From assembly GCA_964520525.1 (NCBI GenBank), contig CAZFNR010000001.1, positions 62,001 through 126,000 on the forward strand: a DNA stretch of 64,000 bases, given 5' to 3'. Shown here one piece after another: positions 1 to 8,257 of the stretch. The DNA comes from JAJPXC01 sp964520525. Lineage in GTDB: Bacteria > Bacteroidota > Bacteroidia > Bacteroidales > Muribaculaceae. The notes under the pieces were generated by a model, which saw only the letters and a program-made list of their open reading frames with translations, did not search any database and was not told where the DNA came from. Position 1 is the stretch's first letter. Each line of letters begins with the position of its first letter. The position numbers and the translations under genes are program-made.

Positions 1-42
1 TCATTTTATATAAATATTGAGTACAACTTTTTCATAATTCAT

Positions 43-67
43 CGGGCCTAACTCTCCTGTTGGCCCG
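43..67. terminator. GC-rich hairpin, possible terminator of a gene left of the window
   Basis: Arms CGGGCC (43-48) and GGCCCG (62-67) enclose a 13-nt loop. There is no clear U-tract on either side, so it may be a weak terminator for a gene outside the window or an unrelated structure. Confidence 0.3.
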
Positions 68-273
68 GAATCCCTTTAAATTTCAGTGTGCGAAGTTAAG
101 CACTTTTCTTGGTTTATTTACAAAAAAAAAGAATATTTTTGAGATTTTGCGGGGGGGGGTAAGCACCTGATATTCAATAGTATAAGCGTTGTTGCTCGCG
201 CGATTGTCAACCTCTTATACCATCATCGCCTGCTACTCACTCACTCGCTATCGTCGTCACCTGCCGGCTATAG

Positions 274-310
274 AAAGCCGCGCCAAATCATTCAGACTTG
301 GCGCGGCTTT
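274..310 (-). terminator. Terminator of the skp/bamA operon
   Basis: A 13-bp perfect stem (AAAGCCGCGCCAA at 274-286 pairing with TTGGCGCGGCTTT at 298-310) with an 11-nt loop starts 22 nt past the stop codon of the last Skp-like gene. A/T at both stem bases lets it work in either direction, but only the minus strand has genes running into it. Confidence 0.75.
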
Positions 311-332
311 TACTCGTATAGTTTATTCAATC

Positions 333-839
333 TTACTTGATGCCGAGTTTGGCTTTTACAAGAGGTGTCACATCCTGGACATCGGTGCTTTGGTAAGCTG
401 CCACCCCTTCAGGAAGGATAAATGTGAAGCCGTTTTCCTGTCCGACGGCCTTGATGGCGGTCATGATTTTCTCCTCGATGGGTTGCATCAGTTGAGCTTG
501 TTGACGCTGGAGATCCTGCTGCGCTGTCTGAAGGAACTGCTGCGCTTTCTTTTGGAGCTCCTGTATTTCTTGCATACGGCGTTCTTTGATGGCGTCGGGG
601 GTCGTTTTGTCCTCGCTCAGTTTCTGAAATTCGCCATATTTCTTGTCTAACTCTTCGGTGAGTTTTTTGTATTCGTCCTCGTAGGTTTTTGATGCGGCTT
701 CGAGCTGGGTCTGCACGTTTACGCGCTCGGGCATAGCTTCAAGAATCGGTTCGACGGTCACAGTGCCAAACTTGGGAGCCTGTGCGGCTGCAAGCATGGG
801 AATCGCAATCATGATTGCGGCAAGGGTTTTCTTAATCAT
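333..839 (-). CDS. OmpH/Skp-family periplasmic chaperone (second copy)
   Basis: The 168-residue product has an N-terminal signal peptide (residues 1 to about 19, cleavage near AAAQA) followed by a long, highly charged Lys/Glu/Gln-rich helix (about 40-125) typical of the Skp/OmpH coiled-coil tentacles, and a short hydrophobic-rich C-terminal part. Skp chaperones hold unfolded outer-membrane proteins in the periplasm and pass them to the BAM complex. It is the last gene of an operon that also encodes BamA and another Skp-like protein, which fits that role. The start ATG at 839 directly precedes the signal peptide. The two tandem copies differ clearly in sequence, so this is an old duplication. 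The family is certain; the exact client range is unknown. Confidence 0.9.
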   Translation of the reverse strand: MIKKTLAAIMIAIPMLAAAQAPKFGTVTVEPILEAMPERVNVQTQLEAASKTYEDEYKKLTEELDKKYGEFQKLSEDKTTPDAIKERRMQEIQELQKKAQQFLQTAQQDLQRQQAQLMQPIEEKIMTAIKAVGQENGFTFILPEGVAAYQSTDVQDVTPLVKAKLGIK

Positions 840-883
840 TGTTATTAGTTAAGTTAAGTTATTTGCTACTTGGTTATTCTCTG

Positions 884-891
884 CAAAGATA
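884..891 (-). promoter_or_regulatory. Possible internal -7 element upstream of the second skp-like gene
   Basis: The minus strand reads TATCTTTG, matching the Bacteroidota -7 consensus TAnnTTTG, in the gap between the two skp-like genes. No good TTTG or TTG lies at the right distance upstream, so it is a weak candidate for an internal promoter. Confidence 0.3.
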
Positions 892-897
892 ATCCTT

Positions 898-1413
898 TTA
901 TTTGGAATATCCTAACTTGGCAAGAACCTCGTTGCTTACATCGATACGCGGCGAGGCGAAGATGATATTGGCCGATGACGCACGGTCAAAAATCGCCTGA
1001 TACCCTCGTTCTTCCGACACTTTCTTGACGGCGTTGTAGATGTCGTCCTGTATCGGTTTCATAAGCGATTGGCGTTTTTTGTAGAGCTCGCCCTCGGGCC
1101 CGAAATATTTGTATCGCAGTTCTGTCGCCTCTTTCTCCTTGGCTACAATTTCCTCCTCTTTTTTCTTTTTCTGCTCATCAGTGAGGAATACCATGTCGGC
1201 TTGGTAGTTCTTGTAGAGCGTCTCGGCCTCCTTTGACTTGGCCTCAACCTCTTTTTGCCAGCGTTGCGAGATTTGGTTCAACTGTTCGTTGGCCATCTCA
1301 TAGGATGGCACGTTTTTAAGGATATATTCCATATCGACCAACGCGAATTTCTGCGCTGCAGCCCCGAAAGCTGTCGCTATCATGAGCATCAGGATGATAG
1401 ATAATTTCTTCAT
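898..1413 (-). CDS. OmpH/Skp-family periplasmic chaperone (first copy)
   Basis: The 171-residue product has a signal peptide ending near residue 20 (AFGAAAQ), then the motif FALVDMEYILKNVP, which matches the usual OmpH N-terminal strand, followed by a charged coiled-coil region (about 45-125, many Lys/Glu) and a C-terminal segment that returns to the trimerisation body. It probably binds unfolded outer-membrane proteins and delivers them to BamA, encoded 77 nt upstream. It lies between bamA and a second Skp-like gene, an order often seen in Bacteroidota. Confidence 0.92.
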   Translation of the reverse strand: MKKLSIILMLMIATAFGAAAQKFALVDMEYILKNVPSYEMANEQLNQISQRWQKEVEAKSKEAETLYKNYQADMVFLTDEQKKKKEEEIVAKEKEATELRYKYFGPEGELYKKRQSLMKPIQDDIYNAVKKVSEERGYQAIFDRASSANIIFASPRIDVSNEVLAKLGYSK

Positions 1414-1490
1414 ACCAAACGTGTATTTATCTGTTTAACTATTTAGACAATCTCAATGGCTAAAAGTTTAGATTTCGCCTCATTGCGAGG

Positions 1491-4103
1491 TTAGAACTCC
1501 TGACCGAGTATGAAGTGGAAGTGGCTTCCGCCCTTCATTCCGTAGACGTTGTCAAATCCGTAAGCCCAGTCGATACCCATCATGCCGACCATCGGGAGGT
1601 AGATGCGCACACCGGCGCCGGCACTGCGTTTGATGTCAAACGGTGAGAAGTTTTTAACCTCAGTCCAAGCGTTACCCCCCTCGACAAACGCGAGACCATA
1701 GATGGTGGTGGTCGGTTGGAGCATGAACGGGAAGTGCAATTCCATGCCGAAACGGCTATATGCATAGCCCTCTTTGCCCCAGGGGGTGAACTGTCCGTTC
1801 TCGTAGCCGCGCAAGCCTATCGTCTCGGTGGCGTAGGTGTAGCTGCCGCTCATGCCGTCGCCTCCAACATAGAATGTCTCAAACGGCGACTTCAGGTTCT
1901 TGTTGTAGCTGCCGAGCAAGCCGATGTCGGCGCGTGTCATGAACACGAGTGTCCACTGTCCGTTGGGGTCGGTGAGCGGGGTGTAGGTGCGCGATTTGAA
2001 ACGCAATTTCCAGTATTCAATCCAGCGGTAAAGCTCTTTCTTTGACTCGGTGGTGTTTTCTTCCTTGAGTTTCTTCCAGTCCTTGCCCGGATTGAGCAAT
2101 GATGCCGGAGGCGTCATCTGGAGGTTCAACGAGAATGTGCTACCGCTACGGGTATAGAGCGGGTTGTCGATTGAATTGCGGGCGAGTGTCAAGCCGAGAA
2201 CGATGGAGTTTGACGTGCCGTTGTTCATGTAGTATAGGTATTCCCAGTTTTTGAGGTAGTACCAGTTGTATGACAACTCTGCGGTGAACGTGAACCAGTC
2301 ATCGGGCCATTTCAGACGTTTACCCAGCCCGACGGTTACTCCTGCCATCTGTAGCACTTTGTTGGGGTCGTAGGCATTCTGATAACTTGTCTGATAGTAG
2401 TCGGAATTGTAGCCGTAGCCATAGCCGTAGCTGTAACCATAGGGGTTGGCCCATGATTTGTTGTAGTAGCTTGAATTGACACCGGTCTGGCGGCTATAGT
2501 AGGCCGATACCTGCAACGAGTTGGGGCGTTTGCCGCCAAACCACGGGTCGAGGAACGACACGCTATAGGCTTGGTAGTAGCGGGCGTTGGTCTGCGCGCT
2601 GATGTTGAACGTCTGTCCTTCGCCTTGCGGGATAAGACCTTTGTATGAGCCGGGGTGGAACATGTTCTTTATCGAGAAGTTGGTGAACGTCAGCGACAGT
2701 TTGCCGATGATACCCGTCTGTCCCCAACCCATCGAGAACTCGATTTTGTCGTTGGCTTTCGATTCAAGATTAAAGACTATGTCTACTGTCCCGTTCTCCT
2801 CGTTGGGCTCGGGGCGTATGTCCATGTTTTCAGGGTTGAAGTGACCTGTCTGGGCAATCTCTCTCGCTGAACGCATCAGGTCGTTTTTGTTGAACAGCTC
2901 GCCGGGTCTGACGCGCAGTTCGCGGCGTATCACTTTCTCATACAGACGGTCGTTACCGTTGATGACCACTTGGTTGATGCGGGCCTGCGGGCCTTCCATC
3001 ATGCGCATTTCCAGGTCAATCGAGTCGCCGTGGATGTTTTTTTCAATCGGGACAAGCTGATAGAAAAGATAGCCGCGGTTCATGTAGAGGTTTGACACTG
3101 ATTCGTCATCCTCGCGCATGCGCTTTTCAAGCAGCTTCTGGTTGTAGACCTCGCCCGGCTGTATGCCGAGGATAGCGTCAAGCTGGTCGGTTGTGTAGAC
3201 TGTGTTGCCCACCCAGTCGATGTTGCTGATATAGTATTTTTTCCCTTCTTCGACGGTTATGAACACATCGACGGTCTTTTCATTGTAGGGGGCTACGCTG
3301 TCATGGAGTATCTTCGCGTCGCGGTAGCCTTTTTCGTTGTATTTCTGAATGATGCGGTTGAGGTCGTCCTCATAGTCGGTCTCAACAAATTTCTTTTGTT
3401 TGAACAGGTTGCGCAGTTTCCCTTTTTCATTGGTCTTTTTCATCGCTCCTTTTACCGCGTTGTCGCTCAACACCTCGTTGCCGTCAATGTAAATCTTGTG
3501 GACTTTGACTTTTGAGTGCTTGTTGACGCTTATGTCGACAATCATCTCGTTCTGGTGCGACAGGTCTTCTCGCAGGTCAATTTTGACATCTGCGTTGCCG
3601 AAACCTTTGTCGGCATAATATTTTTTCACAATCGCAGTGGCGCGGTTGACGATGTTCTGGGTTATCTGGTTGCCTTTCATCAGTTGCAGGCGTTCCTGGA
3701 GGTCTTCTCGTTCACCTTTTTTGACCCCTATGTAGTTGACCTCGGAGATGCGAGGCTGGGTGCGCAGAGCTATTTCAATCCAAACCTTGTCGCCTGCGAT
3801 TTTCTCGATTTTAAACTGGGCCTGGGAGAAGAGACCTTGCCTCATCAATCGTTTTGCGGCTGCCGTGATTTCTGCGCCCGGCACTTCCACTCTGTCACCC
3901 TTTTTCAACCCGGCGTAACCGATTACGATATAGTCGTCATAGCTTGGCGCGCCGGTCACTTTGATGTCGGCTATTTCGTAGGTTCGGGGCATCCCGTTGA
4001 ATATCACGGGAGGGTTATAGAGGGTGTCAACGCGCACCTGCGCATAGCCGCCGATGGCTGAGACGCAGATAGTCAGTAAAAGTGAAAGTAGCTTATATCG
4101 CAT
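1491..4103 (-). CDS. bamA: BamA, outer membrane protein assembly factor
   Basis: The 870-residue product starts with a signal peptide (1 to about 22, ending GGYAQ), continues with five POTRA-like repeats (about 40-450) and ends in a 16-strand type beta-barrel (about 455-870). The barrel contains the conserved GLRGYENG segment that corresponds to the RGF/Y motif of loop 6, and the chain ends in phenylalanine, as expected for an outer-membrane barrel. BamA inserts beta-barrel proteins into the outer membrane. It sits between uppS and two Skp-like chaperone genes. An unusual Tyr/Gly-repeat stretch (residues about 555-570) lies where an extracellular loop is expected. Length is normal for Bacteroidota BamA. 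Confidence 0.96.
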   Translation of the reverse strand: MRYKLLSLLLTICVSAIGGYAQVRVDTLYNPPVIFNGMPRTYEIADIKVTGAPSYDDYIVIGYAGLKKGDRVEVPGAEITAAAKRLMRQGLFSQAQFKIEKIAGDKVWIEIALRTQPRISEVNYIGVKKGEREDLQERLQLMKGNQITQNIVNRATAIVKKYYADKGFGNADVKIDLREDLSHQNEMIVDISVNKHSKVKVHKIYIDGNEVLSDNAVKGAMKKTNEKGKLRNLFKQKKFVETDYEDDLNRIIQKYNEKGYRDAKILHDSVAPYNEKTVDVFITVEEGKKYYISNIDWVGNTVYTTDQLDAILGIQPGEVYNQKLLEKRMREDDESVSNLYMNRGYLFYQLVPIEKNIHGDSIDLEMRMMEGPQARINQVVINGNDRLYEKVIRRELRVRPGELFNKNDLMRSAREIAQTGHFNPENMDIRPEPNEENGTVDIVFNLESKANDKIEFSMGWGQTGIIGKLSLTFTNFSIKNMFHPGSYKGLIPQGEGQTFNISAQTNARYYQAYSVSFLDPWFGGKRPNSLQVSAYYSRQTGVNSSYYNKSWANPYGYSYGYGYGYNSDYYQTSYQNAYDPNKVLQMAGVTVGLGKRLKWPDDWFTFTAELSYNWYYLKNWEYLYYMNNGTSNSIVLGLTLARNSIDNPLYTRSGSTFSLNLQMTPPASLLNPGKDWKKLKEENTTESKKELYRWIEYWKLRFKSRTYTPLTDPNGQWTLVFMTRADIGLLGSYNKNLKSPFETFYVGGDGMSGSYTYATETIGLRGYENGQFTPWGKEGYAYSRFGMELHFPFMLQPTTTIYGLAFVEGGNAWTEVKNFSPFDIKRSAGAGVRIYLPMVGMMGIDWAYGFDNVYGMKGGSHFHFILGQEF
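2409..2441 (-). repeat. Short Tyr-Gly tandem repeat inside bamA
   Basis: About five imperfect six-base units encode YGYSYGYGYGY within the predicted barrel part of BamA. Codon choice varies between TAC and TAT and between GGC and GGT, so the protein repeat is kept while the DNA repeat is imperfect. Confidence 0.6.
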
Positions 4104-4143
4104 AACGTTGATGTGGTGGATGGTCTATTGTGTTTTGATTGGT

Positions 4144-4890
4144 TTATTTCAGTTGTTCGCTCGTCAGCCCGAACCGCCGTTCGCGCTGCTGGTAGTCGAT
4201 GATAGCCCGGCAGAATTGCTCCTTGCCGAAGTCGGGCCAAAAGGTCTCGGTGACGAATATCTCGGAGTAGGCTATCTGCCATAACAGGAAGTTGCTCACC
4301 CTGAAATCGCCGCCGGTGCGTATCAGCAGGTCGGGGTCGGGAACGGCGGCGGTGGTCAGATGCGTGGCCACGGTGTCGTCGTTGATTTCGTCGGGTGTGA
4401 GATGCCCGGCCGAAACCTCTTGCGCGATTTGCTTGACAGCTCGCGTGATTTCCCACCGCGCCGAGTAGCTCAGGGCAAGCACGAGTGTCAGCCCCGTGCA
4501 ATGGCTTGTGTCGTCCATGCAACGCGCGAGCCGTTCGCGGGCCTCACCCGGCATACGGTCAAAATCGCCTATCATCGTGAGCTTGACGTTATTCTTGATT
4601 AGGTCGGGCGTTTCGCGTTCGATAGCCACGACTATAAGATGCATGAGAGCGTCGACCTCCTCTTTCGGGCGATTCCAGTTCTCGGTCGAGAATGTATAGA
4701 GGGTAAGGTATTTTATGCCAAGTTCTGACGCTATTTCCGTTATTTGCCTGACGGTGTTGACCCCCTCGACGTGGCCTGCCGAACGGTCAAGACCGCGCGA
4801 TTTGGCCCATCGCCCGTTGCCGTCCATGATTATAGCTACATGGGTGGGCAGCGAGTCGGAGTTGATTTGTTCTTTCAGTGTGCTCAGCAT
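4144..4890 (-). CDS. uppS: Isoprenyl transferase (undecaprenyl diphosphate synthase)
   Basis: The 248-residue product carries the cis-prenyltransferase signature IIMDGNGRWAKSRG, with the catalytic Asp at residue 23, and the C-terminal substrate-binding segment DLLIRTGGDFRVSNF followed by the conserved E of the SEIFV region. The enzyme condenses isopentenyl diphosphates onto farnesyl diphosphate to make the C55 lipid carrier for peptidoglycan and surface glycans. It lies 40 nt upstream of bamA, so lipid-carrier synthesis and outer-membrane assembly are co-transcribed. Confidence 0.96.
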   Translation of the reverse strand: MLSTLKEQINSDSLPTHVAIIMDGNGRWAKSRGLDRSAGHVEGVNTVRQITEIASELGIKYLTLYTFSTENWNRPKEEVDALMHLIVVAIERETPDLIKNNVKLTMIGDFDRMPGEARERLARCMDDTSHCTGLTLVLALSYSARWEITRAVKQIAQEVSAGHLTPDEINDDTVATHLTTAAVPDPDLLIRTGGDFRVSNFLLWQIAYSEIFVTETFWPDFGKEQFCRAIIDYQQRERRFGLTSEQLK

Positions 4891-4923
4891 ATCGTCTTAC
4901 TGTCTGTCGCTGTTAGTCGGTTT

Positions 4924-5637
4924 CTATTCTACATAGTGGCACGTCTCGCATCGTTTGCCGAACTCGTAGGTCAGCGACACCATGAGCGTGCTATACCAAT
5001 CGGTGTTCTTCATGAACGAGCTTTTGATTGTGTAAAGGTCGGTGAGCTTGTCGCCGTCGACCTTGTCGCCGAACACCTTGGTCATGCAGAACTCGGCACC
5101 GAGATTGAGACGTTTGCTAAGTTTGTATTTCACACCGAACGCCATCGGTATGTTAGGAGCGAAAAATGAGTTGCCGTCGCACGATGCCATCGTAACTCCG
5201 ACACCGAGCGACAGATAGGGCGTGCAACGACGCAATTTCTTGTAGGTCTCGCCGATGCCGTAGGGAAAGAAGTTGAACTCAAACCGTCCACCGAGGTCAA
5301 ATACCGTGGATTTGAATGAATAGTTCTGATCCCAGGGCAGCACGTTTTCCCAGTCGGCGGTGTTGCCGCTCAATGTCATCACCGACAATATCCCGCGGAC
5401 TGTCCAGCGGGTGTTGGCGAGGTAGCGGAACGAGATGTTTCCGGCGATGCCGGGGTGCTTGTACACGTTGCTCTCGTTGGCATCGCCGAGATAGCCGCTC
5501 ATACCCAGACCGCCCCCAAGGTCAAACTTGTAGGTGTCTTGCTGCGCCGAATTCTCTTGGGCGTAGGCCGTTGCGGCTTGCAGTGAGACGGCGAGCAGCG
5601 ATAGGGCTTGTGTGATGCGTTTGATGCTTATTCTCAT
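4924..5637 (-). CDS. DUF6089-like outer-membrane beta-barrel protein
   Basis: The 237-residue product has a signal peptide (about 1-26, ending AYAQ) and then alternating hydrophobic/aromatic strands typical of a small 8-10 strand barrel (for example LSLGVGVTMAS and FGVKYKLSKRLNLGAEF). Proteins of this type, annotated DUF6089 in my memory, are commonly encoded just before uppS and bamA in Bacteroidales; the position here matches. The biochemical role is unknown, perhaps envelope structure. The start at 5637 is the first ATG before the signal peptide. Thirty-three bases separate it from uppS. Confidence 0.75.
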   Translation of the reverse strand: MRISIKRITQALSLLAVSLQAATAYAQENSAQQDTYKFDLGGGLGMSGYLGDANESNVYKHPGIAGNISFRYLANTRWTVRGILSVMTLSGNTADWENVLPWDQNYSFKSTVFDLGGRFEFNFFPYGIGETYKKLRRCTPYLSLGVGVTMASCDGNSFFAPNIPMAFGVKYKLSKRLNLGAEFCMTKVFGDKVDGDKLTDLYTIKSSFMKNTDWYSTLMVSLTYEFGKRCETCHYVE

Positions 5638-5666
5638 TATTCGTGAGAGAGAATGTCTTTTTTTGA

Positions 5667-7172
5667 TTATTGTAGCGGTTTAAAGCTTAGCCGGTTGATG
5701 ACGCCGCGCCACACGGTGTTGTAGAGCGTGCCGTTGGCTGATTTGCCGCCGAAAAGGTAGACGTAAGGGCATTCCCACTCGGTGATGGGTTCGCCATCGG
5801 CAGAGGGACTTGCGGCGAGCCGGTACCAGCGCGGCAGCGGTGACGATGACAGCTCCTCCCAGTGGCTTGACACTTTGTTGACTGTCAGAGTCGAGTTGGC
5901 CACGATGGCCTGTGAGTCAAACATTGCGGGGATATAGTCCGGGAGTTGCAGCAGGGCGTCGGCCTTTTTCCAGTTCAGCCCCATGTTGAGAGATATGTAG
6001 ACGGTCTTGTCGTTTGCTCCGGCAGCGTTTTGGCCGCCAAGAGCCACCAGCGTGGTGTATGACTTGGTTCGCCAGCTTGTCGAGTCAGTCTTGAACGTGA
6101 CGTATGAGAACATCGTCCTCCCTTTGCCGGCAGGGACTTCCTGCTGGCTGATTTTAGCCCATACGCGTCCGTCATAGCCCCACATCGAACCTGTGAGGTT
6201 GCCGTCGGCTGTGACCCCTCCGAGCATATACGCTTGTTGGCTGTCGCTCCATTCGTTGGCAAATGCGGTAATCTGGCTGGTGCCCTCCACTGGGCATCCT
6301 TCAGGAACGGCGGTCGTCGTGGTGGCGGGGTAGGTGACGTGGTAGTATGCCGTTCCGCGCTTCTCGACTGCGAGCAGTCGGTCGCCGTACCCCCCGTAGA
6401 TGTAGTGGAGAGTCAAACCGCAGTCGGTCCATACGGCTCCGTCGGTCGAACGGTACAGCTCGCCTGTCGTGTCGGTGATGTAGAGCGCGTCGGTGGTCGC
6501 TGACAAAGACTCAACGGCGGGTGTGAACGGGAATGTCGCGGCCTGCGTCGTCCAGTTGTCATCGCCGGGATTGGCCGCGGTGGCAATGCAATAGTTAGTC
6601 CCCGATGCGGTCAGACACACGGTGAGCCCTTTGTAGACAACCGTTTTTTGTCCCCCGGGGATTCCTGCGTTTGTGGGCAGATTGCGGCGGGCCGTGCGGT
6701 TCCAGTATAGCGAGTCGGGCTTCATCTTGTGCACGTTGACGCTGATATAGTAGTCGCGCTCAGCCTCGAGGTTGGCCGAAGCCAGATGCAGTTTCACCCG
6801 GCCCATGCTGAAGTCAATCGTGTCGGTGGGGTTTGTGAGGTAGTTGACCACTGTGTCGGACTTGTTGGCGCGGCTGAAGTGCAGCTCGGCAACAGAGCAT
6901 CCCTCAACACCGATTTTAGGCACAAGACGGCTCACGTCAGTCCCAAGTGGAAGGGAGTCGGCGTTGAATACCTGCGCCGATGCGAGGTCGATGGAAAAAA
7001 ACACCGAGTCAAGGCCGATAAGCACTTTCTCGTCCTTGGAGAGCGAGAATGACGACACAACCACAGTCGACGATGACGAGGTGATAACCCCGCTATCAGA
7101 GTCTTTGTCGCACGAGCTGATGACCGACGCGGTAACAAGCGATATGATGAAATAAAACAGTTTTTTCGACAT
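5667..7172 (-). CDS. Lipoprotein with kelch/propeller-like repeats (DUF6242-like)
   Basis: The 501-residue product begins with a lipoprotein signal: a basic N-terminus, a hydrophobic core and a lipobox ending SVISSC, with Cys20 as the lipidated residue. A Ser/Asp-rich linker follows, then a beta-rich N-terminal domain (about 40-180) and repeated segments containing W and GG/G-Y pairs (for example WGYDGRVWAKIS, YVYLFGGKSANGTLYNTVW) that resemble kelch-type propeller blades. I associate this with the Bacteroidales family DUF6242, from memory. It heads the operon that continues into DUF6089, uppS and bamA, 29 nt upstream of the next gene. It is probably anchored at the cell envelope; function unknown. 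Confidence 0.7.
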   Translation of the reverse strand: MSKKLFYFIISLVTASVISSCDKDSDSGVITSSSSTVVVSSFSLSKDEKVLIGLDSVFFSIDLASAQVFNADSLPLGTDVSRLVPKIGVEGCSVAELHFSRANKSDTVVNYLTNPTDTIDFSMGRVKLHLASANLEAERDYYISVNVHKMKPDSLYWNRTARRNLPTNAGIPGGQKTVVYKGLTVCLTASGTNYCIATAANPGDDNWTTQAATFPFTPAVESLSATTDALYITDTTGELYRSTDGAVWTDCGLTLHYIYGGYGDRLLAVEKRGTAYYHVTYPATTTTAVPEGCPVEGTSQITAFANEWSDSQQAYMLGGVTADGNLTGSMWGYDGRVWAKISQQEVPAGKGRTMFSYVTFKTDSTSWRTKSYTTLVALGGQNAAGANDKTVYISLNMGLNWKKADALLQLPDYIPAMFDSQAIVANSTLTVNKVSSHWEELSSSPLPRWYRLAASPSADGEPITEWECPYVYLFGGKSANGTLYNTVWRGVINRLSFKPLQ

Positions 7173-7193
7173 AAAACATTATTTTTCAACGTG

Positions 7194-7201
7194 CAAAGTT
7201 A
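7194..7201 (-). promoter_or_regulatory. -7 promoter element for the uppS/bamA operon
   Basis: The minus strand reads TAACTTTG 21 nt upstream of the lipoprotein start codon, a perfect match to TAnnTTTG. The -33 region at the usual 19-21 bp distance has no TTTG or TTG, so the call rests on the -7 element and its position only. Confidence 0.5.
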
Positions 7202-7425
7202 GCAACATTTTGTGAACTATGGATGTCTTAACCTGTCCAAATCGTAAAAATGTAGCCAACTAAAACTCTACAAAATTAAAACTTAGCTCGTTAGCGGCAA
7301 ACCGCTCATGCTGAATTAAGACAAATATATCCATTTTTATAGGTTTTTAACTGACATCGTCCATTCTTCGCAATTCTTTTTCTGCCCTCTTTTCTCACAA
7401 ACTCCATCTTAATCGGAAATTTCAT

Positions 7426-7457
7426 TTTGCGCTTTTCAAAGGAAATGCTTACCTTTG
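7426..7457 (+). promoter_or_regulatory. Promoter of tRNA-Arg
   Basis: TTTG at 7426-7429, a 20-bp spacer and TACCTTTG at 7450-7457 match the Bacteroidota primary sigma consensus exactly. The element ends 47 nt before the mature tRNA 5' end. Confidence 0.75.
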
Positions 7458-7504
7458 CGCTCTCAAAACGATTGCGCCGCTTTTATCGCGTCGCATGGAA
7501 AGAT

Positions 7505-7578
7505 GGTCCGGTAGCTCAGCTGGATAGAGCATCTGCCTTCTAAGCAGACGGTCATGCGTTCGAGTCGCATCCGGATCA
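7505..7578 (+). tRNA. tRNA-Arg (anticodon TCT)
   Basis: A complete cloverleaf can be drawn: acceptor stem 7505-7511 with 7571-7577 (one G-U pair), D stem 7514-7517 with 7527-7530, anticodon stem 7532-7536 with 7544-7548, loop CTTCTAA with anticodon TCT at 7539-7541, T stem 7554-7558 with 7566-7570 and loop TTCGAGT. The discriminator base is A at 7578. No CCA is encoded, so it must be added after transcription. It reads AGA codons and has its own promoter and terminator. The DNA downstream of it is accessory in character, which fits tRNA genes as integration targets, but no repeat of its 3' end was found. Confidence 0.95.
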
Positions 7579-7584
7579 CAAAAG

Positions 7585-7620
7585 GGGTCACTGAGTCGAC
7601 AGCGTTCAGTGACCCTTTTT
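7585..7620 (+). terminator. Rho-independent terminator of tRNA-Arg
   Basis: A 10-bp perfect stem (GGGTCACTGA at 7585-7594 with TCAGTGACCC at 7606-7615), 11-nt loop and a TTTTT tract at 7616-7620 follow the tRNA by 6 nt. Confidence 0.85.
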
Positions 7621-7794
7621 CGTGTCCGCCGGCGACTGACCCGCAATGTTCGATAGCGTTTGCAATGCTCAGACCTTTAAGTGGTTAGCGTTTTTTTTGG
7701 GGGGCTCATACCACAAGCCGAAGGTGGCTTTTGGCCGGTGAATTCATGTAGTAGGGGGGCTGCGAAAGATGGTGAAACGGAGCCATGTTTTGGC

Positions 7795-8094
7795 CTACTT
7801 ATTGCCCTTTGCTCGATTGTGGGTTTTGCAAAGCATTTGGCAGTTATCGATGGTTGTTGCGCCTCCTCTGCTCCAAGCTGTGACATGGTCTGCGTCCATC
7901 TCTTTCAGTTTATATATACGAGTCCTATTGTTGTTAGTTCCAAGAGCGCACAAGGGGCAATTAGAAACGCCGTCTTCTCTTGCCTGTTCAGTCTGCTTAT
8001 TGTAAACAATTTTCTTAGTTGACTCCTCAAATATGCGTACTTCAAGAAGTATTGGGCTCATTTCACCTCCTAAAACATATTCATAGATATGCCT
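7795..8094 (-). pseudogene. C-terminal remnant of a DUF262/HNH-type nuclease
   Basis: The frame encodes about 98 residues, from RHIYEYVLGGE to the stop, including an 88-residue part that begins with an internal ATG at 8061. It has a CPLC pair, then EMDADHVTAWSRGG and NCQMLCKTHNRAKGNK, i.e. an HNH zinc-type nuclease fold with its DH pair and the paired Cys residues. In Bacteroidota this HNH module usually ends a much longer DUF262 (GmrSD-like) protein; here the N-terminal domain is missing. Upstream, the frame runs into a stop just before the junction with methylase-derived sequence. I read it as a deletion remnant, although translation of a short free HNH protein from the internal ATG cannot be excluded. 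Confidence 0.75.
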
Positions 8095-8213
8095 CTGAAT
8101 GTGTCGGGGTTATATTCAAGATAGACATTCATTTCCACCTCAATATCGTGGTATTGAGTGTAAAATTCATCGTTCTTCCCTGCCTGTGCAGTTCGTAAGT
8201 CGCCGTTTGCCAT
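8070..8213 (-). pseudogene. N-terminal remnant of an EcoRI-type adenine-specific DNA methylase
   Basis: A 47-codon frame starts at ATG 8213. Its residues 13-41 (beginning KNDEFYTQYHDIE and ending LEYNPDTFRG) match, from memory, the start of the EcoRI-like adenine methyltransferase family, where FYTQ lies at the N-terminus and the frame normally continues into the catalytic DPP-type region. Here, after FRG, the reading frame turns into six unrelated residues and stops at 8070, because the DNA is joined to the end of an HNH nuclease gene. The S-adenosylmethionine site and catalytic core are absent, so the fragment cannot be active. Confidence 0.7.
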
Positions 8214-8257
8214 CAGATTATGAACTGTTGCCACAAAATCCGAATGGCAATTGATTG

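Larger units (their letters stand above)
1..332. other. Intergenic left edge, no gene seen
   Basis: No convincing coding sequence lies here. The long plus-strand frame starting at 189 is antisense to the Skp-like gene and has no recognisable protein character. The stretch holds a GC-rich inverted repeat near the edge, an A9/G9 homopolymer pair (A at 122-130, G at 151-159) and the strong hairpin that ends the minus-strand operon. Confidence 0.6.

Noticed and set aside
134..141. TATTTTTG matching a -7 element on the plus strand near the left edge
   Set aside because: No -33 partner at the right distance and no plus-strand gene downstream.
151..159. G9 homopolymer, possible phase-variation tract
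   Set aside because: It lies in intergenic DNA beyond a terminator and touches no promoter or start codon that I can identify.
189..650. Long plus-strand frame overlapping the second skp-like gene
   Set aside because: Leu/Phe-rich antisense of a Lys/Glu-rich coiled coil; typical shadow frame.
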